Assembly: GCF_008806385.1 (NCBI RefSeq)
Contig: NZ_VZZK01000027.1
Coordinates: 1-64,000 of the forward strand
DNA from: Methylobacterium soli
Lineage (GTDB): Bacteria > Pseudomonadota > Alphaproteobacteria > Rhizobiales > Beijerinckiaceae
Length of the DNA: 64,000 nucleotides
Direction: 5' to 3'
Below, piece by piece: positions 45,494 through 54,363 of the stretch (its first letter is position 1; every line of letters starts with the position of its first letter). A program made the translations under genes and the position numbers. The notes beneath the pieces are model-generated. The model saw only the letters and a list, made by a program, of their open reading frames with translations. It had not been told where the DNA came from and ran no database searches.

Positions 45494-46123
45494 ATGACCA
45501 TCGCGATCATCGGTACCGGCAACATGGGAAGCGGCCTCGCCAGGCTTCTCGCTTCGAAGGGCATCGACGTGGCCATCGGCCACCGCGACCCGGCCAAGGC
45601 CGCCGCGTTGGCCGCCGAGATCGGCCCCCGTGCCCAGGGAGGCGGCTCCGAAGCGGCCGCGAAGCTCGCCGACATCGTCATCCTGGCGGTGAACTACGGC
45701 TCGGCAGAGGAGGCCCTGAAGGGCGCAGGCGATCTCACCGGCAAGATCGTCGTCGACATCTCGAACCCGATCACGCCGGACTACAAGGCACTCACCGTCG
45801 GGCACACCACCTCCGCCGCCGAGGAGATCCAGAAGCTCGTCCCGGGCGCGAGGGTCGTGAAGGCGTTCAACACCATCTTCTCCCAACTGCTGCCGTCGGA
45901 GGCCCGCGGGGGTCGGGAGGTTCAGGTTTTCCTCGCAGGTGACGACGAGGCCGCGAAGGAGGCCGTCTCGGGGGTGGTCTCCTCCGCCGGGTTCGCGCCT
46001 GTCGATGCCGGCCCGCTGAGCAACGCCCGGTACCTGGAGCCGGTCGGCGAGATCAACATCCACTTCGGGTTCTTCCTCGGCTGGGGCACCTCCGCGGCAC
46101 CGGCCTGGATCAAGGCCGCCTGA
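45494..46123 (+). CDS. NADPH-dependent F420 reductase-like oxidoreductase
   Basis: This 209-residue protein has a Rossmann nucleotide-binding start (MTIAIIGTGNMGSGLARLL). It resembles the NpdG/F420-reductase-like and ketopantoate reductase-like group: GHRDPAKAAALA for NADP phosphate contacts, VVDISNPIT, and ARVVKAFNTIF. In bacteria without F420 these act as generic NADP oxidoreductases of unknown substrate. It is the first gene diverging from lysR. An upstream open extension to 45407 covers the operator and is not translated. It is followed 36 bases later by the alcohol dehydrogenase-like gene. Confidence 0.82.
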   Translation: MTIAIIGTGNMGSGLARLLASKGIDVAIGHRDPAKAAALAAEIGPRAQGGGSEAAAKLADIVILAVNYGSAEEALKGAGDLTGKIVVDISNPITPDYKALTVGHTTSAAEEIQKLVPGARVVKAFNTIFSQLLPSEARGGREVQVFLAGDDEAAKEAVSGVVSSAGFAPVDAGPLSNARYLEPVGEINIHFGFFLGWGTSAAPAWIKAA

Positions 46124-46159
46124 AGGGTCGTTCCCCCAATGACAGAGCGAGGAACATCC

Positions 46160-47149
46160 ATGTCGCGTGTCGTACGATTCCATGAGATCGGCAGCCCCGA
46201 AGTCCTCAAGGTCGAGGACATCCAGGTACCGGCGCCCAAGGCCGGAGAGGTCCAGATCCGCGTAAAGGCGATGGGCCTAAACCGTGCCGAGGTCATGTTC
46301 CGGACCGGCCAGTACGTGACCCAGCCGACCTTTCCCGCCATCACCGGCTACGAGGCCGCCGGGACCATCGAGACGGTCGGCCCCGGCGTTGAGGGCCTCA
46401 CGGTCAGCGACAAGGTCAGCGTCGTGCCGTGCTTCATGCTCGGCGAGTACGGCCTGCACGGCGAACTGGTGAACGCACCCGCCTTCGGCGTGGTGAGACA
46501 CCCTGACAACCTGTCCTGGGAAGAGGCAGCCGCCACCTGGATGATGTTCGTCACCGCCTACGGAGCGCTGGTCGACATCGCCAAGATGCAGGCGGGCGAC
46601 GTGGTGCTGATCCGGGCCGCCTCGTCCAGCGTCGGCCTGGCCGCCATCCAGATCGTCAACATGTTGGGCGGCGCCTCCGTCGCGTTGACACGGGGCGGCG
46701 CGAAGCGGGACGCGCTGCTCGCGGCCGGCGCCCGGCACGTCATCGCGACAGCGGAGCAGGACCTCGTTGCCGAGGTTAAGTCGATCACCGGCGGCAAGGG
46801 CGCGCGCATCGCCTTCGACCCCGTGGGTGGGCCGGAAGTGCCGAAGATCCTCGAAGCGCTGTCGTTCCTCGGCATCTTTTTCCAGTACGGTGCGCTCGAC
46901 TTCAGCGCCGTGCCGGTGCCGGTCCTGTCGCTGCTTGGCAAGAACCTGACCCTTCGGGGCTATCAGCTGTTCGAGGTCACGACGGACCCGGCGCGGCTTG
47001 AGCAAGCCAAGGCGTTCATCGTCGGTGGCCTGGCATCCGGTGCGCTGAAGCCCGTCATCGCCAAGACCTTCAAGCTCGACGAGATCGTGGAGGCGACCCG
47101 CTTCATGGAGAGCAACGAGCAGGTCGGAAAGATCGTGGTGACCGTCTGA
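46160..47149 (+). CDS. Zinc-free MDR-family quinone/alcohol oxidoreductase
   Basis: This 329-residue medium-chain dehydrogenase/reductase has the GroES-like N-terminal half (GLNRAEVMFRTGQY, PAITGYEAAGTIETVG) and a Rossmann half with ASSSVGLAAIQI as the NADPH loop. The cysteine and histidine ligands of zinc alcohol dehydrogenases are absent, which fits the quinone oxidoreductase branch. GAGGAA precedes ATG 46160. It is likely co-transcribed with the preceding reductase under LysR control, and probably reduces quinones or enones. Confidence 0.87.
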   Translation: MSRVVRFHEIGSPEVLKVEDIQVPAPKAGEVQIRVKAMGLNRAEVMFRTGQYVTQPTFPAITGYEAAGTIETVGPGVEGLTVSDKVSVVPCFMLGEYGLHGELVNAPAFGVVRHPDNLSWEEAAATWMMFVTAYGALVDIAKMQAGDVVLIRAASSSVGLAAIQIVNMLGGASVALTRGGAKRDALLAAGARHVIATAEQDLVAEVKSITGGKGARIAFDPVGGPEVPKILEALSFLGIFFQYGALDFSAVPVPVLSLLGKNLTLRGYQLFEVTTDPARLEQAKAFIVGGLASGALKPVIAKTFKLDEIVEATRFMESNEQVGKIVVTV

Positions 47150-47323
47150 ACGGCCGAAAGCGGCCTCCGGGACCAAATGACAGCGACCCGCGCGGCAGCG
47201 ACCTTGACTTCCTGCGGCTTCGTGACGTGCGCGGCCCTCAGCCGTTTCACGTCCTGGCACTTCAAGCCCTATCCTCGATAACGCTATCCCGACGTAGGCT
47301 GCGGGGACCACTGGAGAGGTTCG

Positions 47324-48106
47324 ATGGATGTGAGGCTGGACGGCCGCGTTGCCGTGGTCACGGGCGGCAGCAAGGGGCTTGGTCTCGCCATCGCGACCCG
47401 GATGGCCGCCAGCGGTGCGGATGTCGTGATGCTGGCGCGCAACCCAGACGGGCTCGCGGCCGCACGGCGGCTCGTGGAGCCCACCGCACGTGGGCGGGTC
47501 CATACCGTCGCCTGCGACGTCTCACGGGCGGAGGAGTTGGAGGGAGCCTACGATGACGTGCTGCAGGCGCTCGGCCGGGTGGATATCCTGGTGAACAACG
47601 CGGGCGTCTCCCAGACTGGCGCCTTCACATCGATCACGGACGCCGTCTGGCAGGCAGACCTTGATCTTAAGCTGTTCGCCGCGATCCGCCTCGCGCGACT
47701 GGCTTGGCCCGGGATGGTGGAGCGTCGTTGGGGACGGATCATCAACGTGCTCAACACCGCGGCCAAGGCGCCCAAGGCCGGCTCGGCCCCGACGTCGGTC
47801 TCGCGCGCGGCCGGGCTGGCACTCACCAAGGTGCTGGCGGGTGAAGGCGCGCCGCACGGCATCCTCGTGAACGCCCTGCATGTCGGGTTGATCGACAGCG
47901 ACCAGTGGGTCCGCCGCCACGCCGACACGGACGACGGCCAGCCCTACGCGGCCTTCCTGGCCGAGATGGCGCGCAGCATCCCCCTCGGCCGTGTCGGCAC
48001 GCCCCAGGAGTTTGCCAACGTGGCGTGCTTCCTGGCGTCCGACCTCGCCGGCTACGTGACCGGAACCTCGATCAACGTCGACGGCAACCTCAGTCCGGTG
48101 ACCTGA
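47324..48106 (+). CDS. Short-chain dehydrogenase/reductase with an altered active site
   Basis: This 260-residue SDR has the cofactor loop GGSKGLGLA, NNAGVS and the C-terminal INVDGNLSP. The catalytic YxxxK is replaced by TSVSR (in SAPTSVSRAAG), so both Tyr and Lys are changed. The serine position is NVLN with no clear Ser. The fold is intact, but the chemistry must differ or be lost. GGAGAGG precedes ATG 47324. It lies 174 bases after the quinone oxidoreductase and may belong to the same LysR-linked cluster. Confidence 0.88.
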   Translation: MDVRLDGRVAVVTGGSKGLGLAIATRMAASGADVVMLARNPDGLAAARRLVEPTARGRVHTVACDVSRAEELEGAYDDVLQALGRVDILVNNAGVSQTGAFTSITDAVWQADLDLKLFAAIRLARLAWPGMVERRWGRIINVLNTAAKAPKAGSAPTSVSRAAGLALTKVLAGEGAPHGILVNALHVGLIDSDQWVRRHADTDDGQPYAAFLAEMARSIPLGRVGTPQEFANVACFLASDLAGYVTGTSINVDGNLSPVT

Positions 48107-49204
48107 AGGGTTGGATCCTGCACGCATATGCCGCTCGGAGCGACGCTCTCAGTCGCGACATGGGATGCATCCCTTGAGGTCCCTCCGGCAGGAAAGCGAA
48201 ACATCACTGCTATCCTCCACTCATGGGGATGCGGCTCCGTCCGACGGCAAACGCACGGGCGGCACGACCGAGCCCTCCAAGGGCGATGACCCACCCAATC
48301 GGCCAAGTGGTGCCGTCCGAGAGGGCGCCGACCAGCCTAGCGCCCAGGACGCCGAAGCCGCGAGAGTTCACGGGATCGGCCCCATGCACTGGCACGTAGG
48401 CACCGGCCGAGACGATCCGCGCACCGTCGGAGGAAGGCGGCATCGTGGCCCCGCCGGCCGGAACACCGGTCCCACTCGACGCCTTGCATCTGGGAAGGCT
48501 TTCCAAACGGCGAAGGGCAGGCACGATGCTCGCTGTCCTGGCGCTCGGTGCCTGGCTGGCGGCAGGATCTCTCGACCAGGGTAGGATCGGGGTCAGCACC
48601 GCGGAGGCGGCTGCCGACCGAGTTGGCTGCGAACGCCGCCGCACTTGAGGCGTCGTCACGCGCCGCGGAAAGCGCGGCGTCGCGGCCCCCATGAGCCCAC
48701 AGGATTGTCGGGGGCGACGAGGGCCGTCGCGCAGGCTGCCCACCCCGTCCAGAGGAATGCGACCGTGGTCGCCTGGCGCGACCACCCCGCCTTACGCAGC
48801 CAGCCGCTTGCATGCCCGATCCGCTTAGCCGAGGCGGCGCCACCATCCTGTCCGCCCGGATTCGGTTCCAAGGATTTCCCTCCGCGCCGGCACCGCCACG
48901 CCCCGTCCTGGTGACCCTCGCCCCGGTATGCCGGCTGGCCTCTGTCAGTCGTCCGTAAGTTCCCTATCGAAGCAGGAGCACCAAAACGTCTTCGGCATTC
49001 ATAAACTTGCGCCTAAACGCGCGGTTGTGAGCCGCCATCGATGGCAGTCACCAATAGCCCTTGCTGACACTGTCTCCGGAATACATCGACCCACACAATA
49101 ACAGCTTCTCAGGGTTTTTACTGTGGCGACTGAGGGTTTCCCCCAATTGCCGCCCACAGGCCGGTCGGAGACCCTGGAGCCCGAGCCACAACCCGGAGGC
49201 AGAC
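48107..49204. other. Long noncoding or decayed stretch
   Basis: About 1.1 kb separate the SDR gene from the outer-membrane-type gene. The left two thirds may hold a decayed minus-strand transporter gene, listed separately. From 48880 to 49150 the composition turns AT-richer, and this part probably carries the promoter of the next gene. No intact gene is supported. Confidence 0.4.
48225..48871 (-). pseudogene. Possible decayed transporter gene (MFS-like)
   Basis: Different minus-strand frames contain protein-like pieces. GWLRKAGWSRQATTVAFLW and ACATALVAPDNPVG near 48700-48830 are followed, after a frame change, by GLMGAAT. GFGVLGARLVGALSDGTTWP, near 48310, resembles the last helices of a major facilitator. 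No single frame spans the region. The family call is tentative. Confidence 0.3.
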
Positions 49205-50230
49205 ATGTGGCCCCTCACGCGTCACCTCGTCGGCGGCATGGTCCTGGCGACCGCGGCCTCGCTCGCTCCCGCGGCGCAAGCGGCGGAGGGCGGGCTCAGC
49301 TTCTACATCGAGGGGCAGGCTGTGCCGCTCGGCGGCATCGTTCCCCCGCCTGGCCTCTACTTCGACAGCACGACCTACTTCTACAGCGGCAAGGTCGGGG
49401 CGAACCGGCAGACCCAGATCGGCGGCAACGTGGTCGCCAACGTCAATGTGAACCTCGTGGCCGACTTCGCGACGGCGCTGTGGGTCACTCCGGTCCAGAT
49501 CCTTGGCGGTGACCTCGCCTTCGCCTTCGTCATGCCCTTCGGCGAGCCTGCCGTCCGTGCGGGCGTCCTCCTCAACGGCCCCCTCATCAACCAGGCGTTC
49601 GGCCGCCCGATTGGAGCATCGGTGGGTGACAGCACCTTCAATCCGGGTGATCCCATCGTGTCGGCCAGCCTCGGATGGCATTCCGGCAACTGGCACTGGA
49701 AGCTGGCCGGGGTGCTCAGCATCCCGGCCGGCGGCTACGAGCCGGGGCAGCTCTCCAACGTCGCGCTGAACCGCTACATCGGCGACATCTCGGCCGGCGC
49801 CACCTACCTCGATCCGGCCCTCGGCATCGAGCTCTCCGCCGCGGCCGGGTTCACACTCAACGGCACCAACCCGGCGACGCGCTACAACACGGGCGACGAG
49901 TTCCACGTCGACGTGTCGGCCTCGAAGTACCTATCCAAGGAAGTCTCGGTCGGCGTCATCGCCTCGCACTACCAGCAGTTCACCGGCGATAGCGGACCTG
50001 GCGCCCGGCTCGGCCCGTTCAAGGGCCGGGTGACGGCGGTGGGCGGGACCATCGCCGTCACGGGTGAGCTCGGCAAGATCCCGGTTACCGCCCGCCTGAA
50101 GGTCTTGCGCGAAGTTGAGGTGGAGAACCGCTTCCAGGGCACCATCGGCTTCTTCGAGGTCTCGTTTCCGCTCTGGGTTGCACCGCCGAAGGCGGCAGCG
50201 GAGCCCAGGTCGCTGGTAACGAAGTCCTGA
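49205..50230 (+). CDS. Outer-membrane-type protein (SphA/MetA-pathway phenol degradation-like)
   Basis: This 341-residue protein has a signal peptide ending at AAQAAEG (about residue 27). The body shows alternating beta-strand character and the pattern of the MetA-pathway phenol-degradation/SphA family of outer-membrane proteins: PPGLYFDSTTYFYSG, IGDISAGATYLDP and the closing FFEVSFPLWV. Such proteins are thought to admit or bind hydrophobic compounds. CGGAGG precedes ATG 49205; the frame upstream to 49061 is not supported. A hairpin terminator follows. Confidence 0.8.
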   Translation: MWPLTRHLVGGMVLATAASLAPAAQAAEGGLSFYIEGQAVPLGGIVPPPGLYFDSTTYFYSGKVGANRQTQIGGNVVANVNVNLVADFATALWVTPVQILGGDLAFAFVMPFGEPAVRAGVLLNGPLINQAFGRPIGASVGDSTFNPGDPIVSASLGWHSGNWHWKLAGVLSIPAGGYEPGQLSNVALNRYIGDISAGATYLDPALGIELSAAAGFTLNGTNPATRYNTGDEFHVDVSASKYLSKEVSVGVIASHYQQFTGDSGPGARLGPFKGRVTAVGGTIAVTGELGKIPVTARLKVLREVEVENRFQGTIGFFEVSFPLWVAPPKAAAEPRSLVTKS

Positions 50231-50252
50231 AGGGAACCTGCGACCCTTCAGG
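50226..50252 (+). terminator. Hairpin after the outer-membrane-type gene
   Basis: CCTGAAGGG (50226-50234) pairs perfectly with CCCTTCAGG (50244-50252), overlapping the stop codon. No T run follows. Confidence 0.5.
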
Positions 50253-50392
50253 TGGGTGATCGTAGCTGGGGCACCAAGGCTTGCGGATCGCGAGCGGAAG
50301 GCGCCCGATGGCGCAAGGACACAGGCCCGCCGCCCATCCCGGGGCGACGGGCGTTCGGCATGCCCGGGAGCCACGCGGGAGGTCGTCATCTC

Positions 50393-51034
50393 GTGACTGT
50401 GAGCATCCTGATCGTCGACGACCATAGTGCCGTCCGACGCGGCGTCCGAGCCATCCTGGAAGGACGCGACGGCTTCGAGGTCCTAGCCGAGGCGGGCACC
50501 GGGGCCGAGGCCATCGAACTCGCCGCAGCGCACAAGCCAGACGTGGCGGTCATCGACTACTCGATGCCGGCCATGAACGGGTCCCAACTGGCCCGACGGA
50601 TCCGGGAAGCCAGTCCGCACACCGAGGTCCTCGTGTACACCATGCACGAGAGCGACGCCCTGGTGCGTGACGTGCTGGGTGCCGGGGCGCGCGGCTACCT
50701 CCTCAAGTCGGATGCCGACCAGCACCTCATCGCCGCCGTCGACGCGCTTGCCCGCCACCAGCCCTACTTCACGGAGCGCGTAAACGAGGCGCTGCTCGCC
50801 CACTATCTCGCCCATCCGGGCGAGAGCTCTCAACTCGACACCTTGACCTGCCGGGAGCGCGAGGTGGTCCAGCTCATCGCCGAGGGCAACTCAAGCAAGC
50901 AAGTCAGCGTCGCCCTCGAAGTCACCCTGAAGACGGTCGAGAGCCATCGGGCCTCCGCCATGCACAAGCTCGGCCTGGAATCGACGGCCGCCCTGGTCCG
51001 CTACGCCGTGCGCAACAAGCTGGTGGAGCCCTAG
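50393..51034 (+). CDS. NarL/LuxR-family response regulator
   Basis: This 213-residue regulator has a receiver domain (VDDHSAVRRG, phospho-acceptor Asp55 in AVIDYSMP, conserved Lys in LLKSD) and a LuxR-type helix-turn-helix (LTCREREVVQLIAEG, then TVESHRASAMHKLGL). GTG 50393 is chosen because GGGAGG lies ten bases upstream; the longer frame to 50252 overlaps the hairpin. No kinase is adjacent, so it may take phosphate from an unlinked or hybrid kinase such as those at 38-44 kb. The targets are unknown. Confidence 0.9.
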   Translation: MTVSILIVDDHSAVRRGVRAILEGRDGFEVLAEAGTGAEAIELAAAHKPDVAVIDYSMPAMNGSQLARRIREASPHTEVLVYTMHESDALVRDVLGAGARGYLLKSDADQHLIAAVDALARHQPYFTERVNEALLAHYLAHPGESSQLDTLTCREREVVQLIAEGNSSKQVSVALEVTLKTVESHRASAMHKLGLESTAALVRYAVRNKLVEP

Positions 51035-51198
51035 GGGTAATTCCCGGCCCGTCTCAGGTAATTTTCAAGAGCCGCTTAGGGTTTCGCCCGATGGTCCTGC
51101 CGCAAATCATCTTCTAGGGTTGCGCCAAGTTAAGGTTCGAAGCTTTCGCGGCAGGCGGGACTGACTTCGCCGGGCGCCTATTCTCCAGGGAGGTGGCG

Positions 51199-51699
51199 AT
51201 GCGGGTTCGGTACCGTGCACTGTGCCTTGCGGCCGTCGTGTTCCTTCTGCCGGGGGTGCAAGAGCCGGTCCAGGCGGTTCCCCTTGGCTCAGGGGCTATC
51301 TTCGGCTCCCTCCCGGACAGCACGGTCGAGCTCGTTGCCCGGCGCCATGCGTTTCGGGGCGGGGTCCGGGGCGGTTTCGCCGGCCGTCGGATGGGCGGCT
51401 ACGGACGCGTCGAGCGTCCCGGCTTCGCCGGGGGCGGCGTGCAGCGCCGCGGCATGGCAGGCGGATATGCCCGGCGGGGCGGGGCCGTGGTGCGCCGGAA
51501 CGTCGTGGTCGGTGGCGTCTACCGGCCCCGCGGTGCCTGGTGGCCCGCAGGCGGCGCCCTCGCGGCGGGGGCCGCCATCGGCTTCGTCGGCGCGGCGACG
51601 GCTGCGGCCTGGGCCGGCGCCCCCCCGGCGCCTGGCTACTGCTGGTTCTACACCGATTCCTCGCGGACGCAGGGCTTCTGGGACCGCTGCCCTGCCTAG
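51199..51699 (+). CDS. Glycine/arginine-rich secreted protein
   Basis: This 166-residue protein has a signal peptide (RYRALCLAAVVFLLPG, cleavage near VQA). A Gly/Arg-rich repetitive middle part follows (GGVRGGFAGRRMGGYGR), then a hydrophobic Ala/Gly stretch (GGALAAGAAIGFVGAATAAA) and a short tail with two Cys (GYCWFY, DRCPA). Similar small exported proteins are common in Methylobacterium and Bradyrhizobium, but their role is unknown. GGGAGG precedes ATG 51199. It lies 15 bases upstream of the aquaporin gene and may be co-expressed. Confidence 0.7.
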   Translation: MRVRYRALCLAAVVFLLPGVQEPVQAVPLGSGAIFGSLPDSTVELVARRHAFRGGVRGGFAGRRMGGYGRVERPGFAGGGVQRRGMAGGYARRGGAVVRRNVVVGGVYRPRGAWWPAGGALAAGAAIGFVGAATAAAWAGAPPAPGYCWFYTDSSRTQGFWDRCPA

Positions 51700-51714
51700 G
51701 CATAGGAGGCTTCC

Positions 51715-52449
51715 ATGGACATCCGTAAGTGCGCCGCCGAGGCCATCGGCACCTTCTGGCTCACCTTCGCGGGCTGCGGCAGCGCCGTGATCGCGGCCGC
51801 CTTCCCACAGGTCGGCATCGGCCTCGTCGGTGTTTCCCTCGCCTTCGGGCTGACCGTGGTCACCATGGCCTACGCCATCGGTCACGTCTCGGGCTGCCAC
51901 CTCAACCCAGCGGTCACGGTCGGGCTCGCGGCGGGCGGCCGGTTCCCCTCCAAGGACATCGGCCCCTACATCGCCTCTCAGGTCGTCGGGGCCGTCATCG
52001 GCGCGGCGGTGCTCTACACCATCGCCAGTGGGGCCCCGGGCTTCGACCTGGCGAAGGGCTTCGCGGCCAACGGCTACGGAGAGCACTCGCCCGGGAGCTA
52101 CGGGCTGGTCTCCTGCCTCTTGGCCGAGGTCGTCCTGACCATGATGTTCCTGTTCGTCATCATGGGGGCGACCCACGGCAAGGCGCCGGTCGGCTTCGCG
52201 CCGCTGGCCATCGGGCTCTGCCTGACCCTGGTCCACCTCGTCGGCATTCCGGTCACCAACCTCTCGGTCAACCCGGCCCGCAGCACGGGGCCCGCCCTGT
52301 TCGTGGGGGGATGGGCCATCGCGCAGCTCTGGCTGTTCTGGGTCGCCCCGGTCCTCGGGGGGGCCCTGGGCGGCATCCTGTATCGCTGGATCAGCGAGAC
52401 GCCCTCGGCCGAAGTCACCGGCCTGACGCCACCCGCCCCGGCGGAGTAA
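51715..52449 (+). CDS. aqpZ: Aquaporin Z
   Basis: This 244-residue water channel has six hydrophobic helices and both NPA half-helices: SGCHLNPAVTVG (NPA at 64-66) and SVNPARSTGPA (about 186). The Cys and Thr positions and the Arg of the selectivity filter fit orthodox aquaporins rather than glycerol facilitators. Length is close to E. coli AqpZ. It gives rapid osmotic water movement across the inner membrane. It is followed after 90 bases by the arylsulfatase. Confidence 0.95.
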   Translation: MDIRKCAAEAIGTFWLTFAGCGSAVIAAAFPQVGIGLVGVSLAFGLTVVTMAYAIGHVSGCHLNPAVTVGLAAGGRFPSKDIGPYIASQVVGAVIGAAVLYTIASGAPGFDLAKGFAANGYGEHSPGSYGLVSCLLAEVVLTMMFLFVIMGATHGKAPVGFAPLAIGLCLTLVHLVGIPVTNLSVNPARSTGPALFVGGWAIAQLWLFWVAPVLGGALGGILYRWISETPSAEVTGLTPPAPAE

Positions 52450-52539
52450 GCCCGCGGCGAGGCGACCGCCCGGCGGCCCGGCATCCGGTCATCGCCTCAC
52501 CGACCCTCTCGAACCCCAATGCGTGACGAGGAGGATCAT

Positions 52540-54174
52540 ATGAGCAATCACACGGTGCCGACGGGTGAGAAGCAGGGTGGCGGGAGCTGTTCGGACCTCA
52601 GCCGGCGGATGATCCTTCTCGGCGGGACCGCGCTCGCCGCCACTGCTGCCAGGACCGTGCCGGCCGTCGCGCAAGGGCAGCAACCCACGGCCTCCTCCGG
52701 CCGGCCGCCGAATATCCTGGTGATCTGGGGCGACGACATCGGCACCTGGAACATCAGCCACAACAGCCGCGGCATGATGGGCTACCGGACGCCGAACATC
52801 GACCGCATCGCTAGGGAGGGCGTGTCCTTCACCGATTATTACGGCCAGCAGAGCTGCACCGCCGGCCGGGCGGCCTTCCTCGGGGGCACCGTGCCGGTGC
52901 GCACCGGCATGACCAAGGTCGGCCTTCCCGGTGCCAAGCAGGGTTGGCAGGCGAGCGATCCGACCATCGCCGCACTGCTGAAGGACAAGGGCTACGCCAC
53001 CGGTCAGTTCGGCAAGAACCACTTCGGCGACCAGGACGCCCACCTGCCGACCATGCACGGCTTCGACGAGTATTTCGGCAGCCTCTACCACTTGAACGCA
53101 TCCGAGGAGCCGGAGAATTTCGATTACCCGAAGAACCCCGAGTTCCTGAAGAAATTCGGTCCGCGCGGCGTCCTCAGGACCAAGGCTGACGGGAAGGGTG
53201 GGCAGACCATCGAGGATACCGGTCCGCTGACCAAGAAACGCATGGAGACCATCGACGACGAGACCTCCGCCGCCGCGCTCGAATTCATCGAGCGGCAGGC
53301 GAAGGGGGCCGCCCCGTTCTTCTGCTGGTTCAACTCGACGCGCATGCATTATCGGACGCACGTCAAGGCCGAGCACCGCGGCACCTCAGGTCAGGACGAA
53401 TACTCGGACGGGATGGTCGAGCACGACGCGCATGTCGGGCTGTTCCTCAAGAAGCTCGACGATCTCGGGATCGCGGACAATACGATTGTGTATTATTCGA
53501 CCGACAACGGTCCGCATTACAATGCTTGGCCGGATGCCGGCACCACTCCGTTTCGAAGCGAGAAGAACTCCAACTGGGAGGGCGCCTATCGCGTCCCGGC
53601 CTTCGTGCGCTGGCCGGGCCACTTTCCCGCCGGCAGCACGCTCAACGGCATCGTGGCGCACGAGGATTGGATGGTCACGTTCCTGACACTCGCCGGCATG
53701 CCGGACGTCAAGGAACGGCTGATGAAGGGCGATACCTTCGCAGGCCGGAGATACCGGGCACATCCCGACGGCTACAACATGATCGACTATCTCAGCGGGA
53801 AGGCGAAGGAATCCCCACGCAATGAGTTCTGGTACGTCAACGACGACGGCCAGATCGTCGCCGCCCGCTGGCAGGACTGGAAGGTGGTGTTCCTGGAAAA
53901 TCGCGGGCACGCCTTCGAGGTCTGGCGCGAGCCCTTCGTCGAACTCCGCGCCCCGTTGCTGTTCAACCTTCGCCGCGACCCGTTCGAGAAGTCGCAGCAT
54001 AACTCGAACACCTACAACGATTGGTTCATGGAGCGCGCCTTCGTCGCCGTGCCAATCCAGGCGCTGGCTGCCAAGTTTCTGGCGACCATGAAGGACTACC
54101 CGCCCAGCCAATCCCCAGGCTCGTTCAACCTCAGCAAGATCGAGGAACAACTGAGGTCTTCCGGCTCCAACTGA
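52540..54174 (+). CDS. Arylsulfatase (alkaline phosphatase superfamily), Tat-exported
   Basis: This 544-residue sulfatase has a twin-arginine-type signal (SRRMILLGG at 21-29, cleavage after AVAQG), metal-binding Asp65-Asp66 (WGDDIG) and the sulfatase motif CTAGR at 106-110, where Cys106 would be converted to formylglycine. Later blocks include GKNHFGD, DGMVEHDAHVG and YYSTDNGPH. It hydrolyses sulfate esters in the periplasm; the natural substrate is unknown. GAGGAGGA precedes ATG 52540. It lies between aquaporin Z and a HAD phosphatase, so a periplasmic sulfate/phosphate ester scavenging cluster is possible. Confidence 0.92.
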   Translation: MSNHTVPTGEKQGGGSCSDLSRRMILLGGTALAATAARTVPAVAQGQQPTASSGRPPNILVIWGDDIGTWNISHNSRGMMGYRTPNIDRIAREGVSFTDYYGQQSCTAGRAAFLGGTVPVRTGMTKVGLPGAKQGWQASDPTIAALLKDKGYATGQFGKNHFGDQDAHLPTMHGFDEYFGSLYHLNASEEPENFDYPKNPEFLKKFGPRGVLRTKADGKGGQTIEDTGPLTKKRMETIDDETSAAALEFIERQAKGAAPFFCWFNSTRMHYRTHVKAEHRGTSGQDEYSDGMVEHDAHVGLFLKKLDDLGIADNTIVYYSTDNGPHYNAWPDAGTTPFRSEKNSNWEGAYRVPAFVRWPGHFPAGSTLNGIVAHEDWMVTFLTLAGMPDVKERLMKGDTFAGRRYRAHPDGYNMIDYLSGKAKESPRNEFWYVNDDGQIVAARWQDWKVVFLENRGHAFEVWREPFVELRAPLLFNLRRDPFEKSQHNSNTYNDWFMERAFVAVPIQALAAKFLATMKDYPPSQSPGSFNLSKIEEQLRSSGSN

Positions 54175-54363
54175 GGATAGCGGTTCGCTCGCTCCGTCAG
54201 GGGGCGGGCGCAGCCGTCTAGCGGATCACCCGGCATCCGCTGAGACGTCGTGTCTTCGCCCAGCTCGCCGTCGCCGAGCGCGTCCCCGTCGAGGCGGTGA
54301 CGCACGGTCCAGGGGCCGCATCGCGTCCGTACCGCCCATCGTGCCCGCTTCATGGAGCATGCC

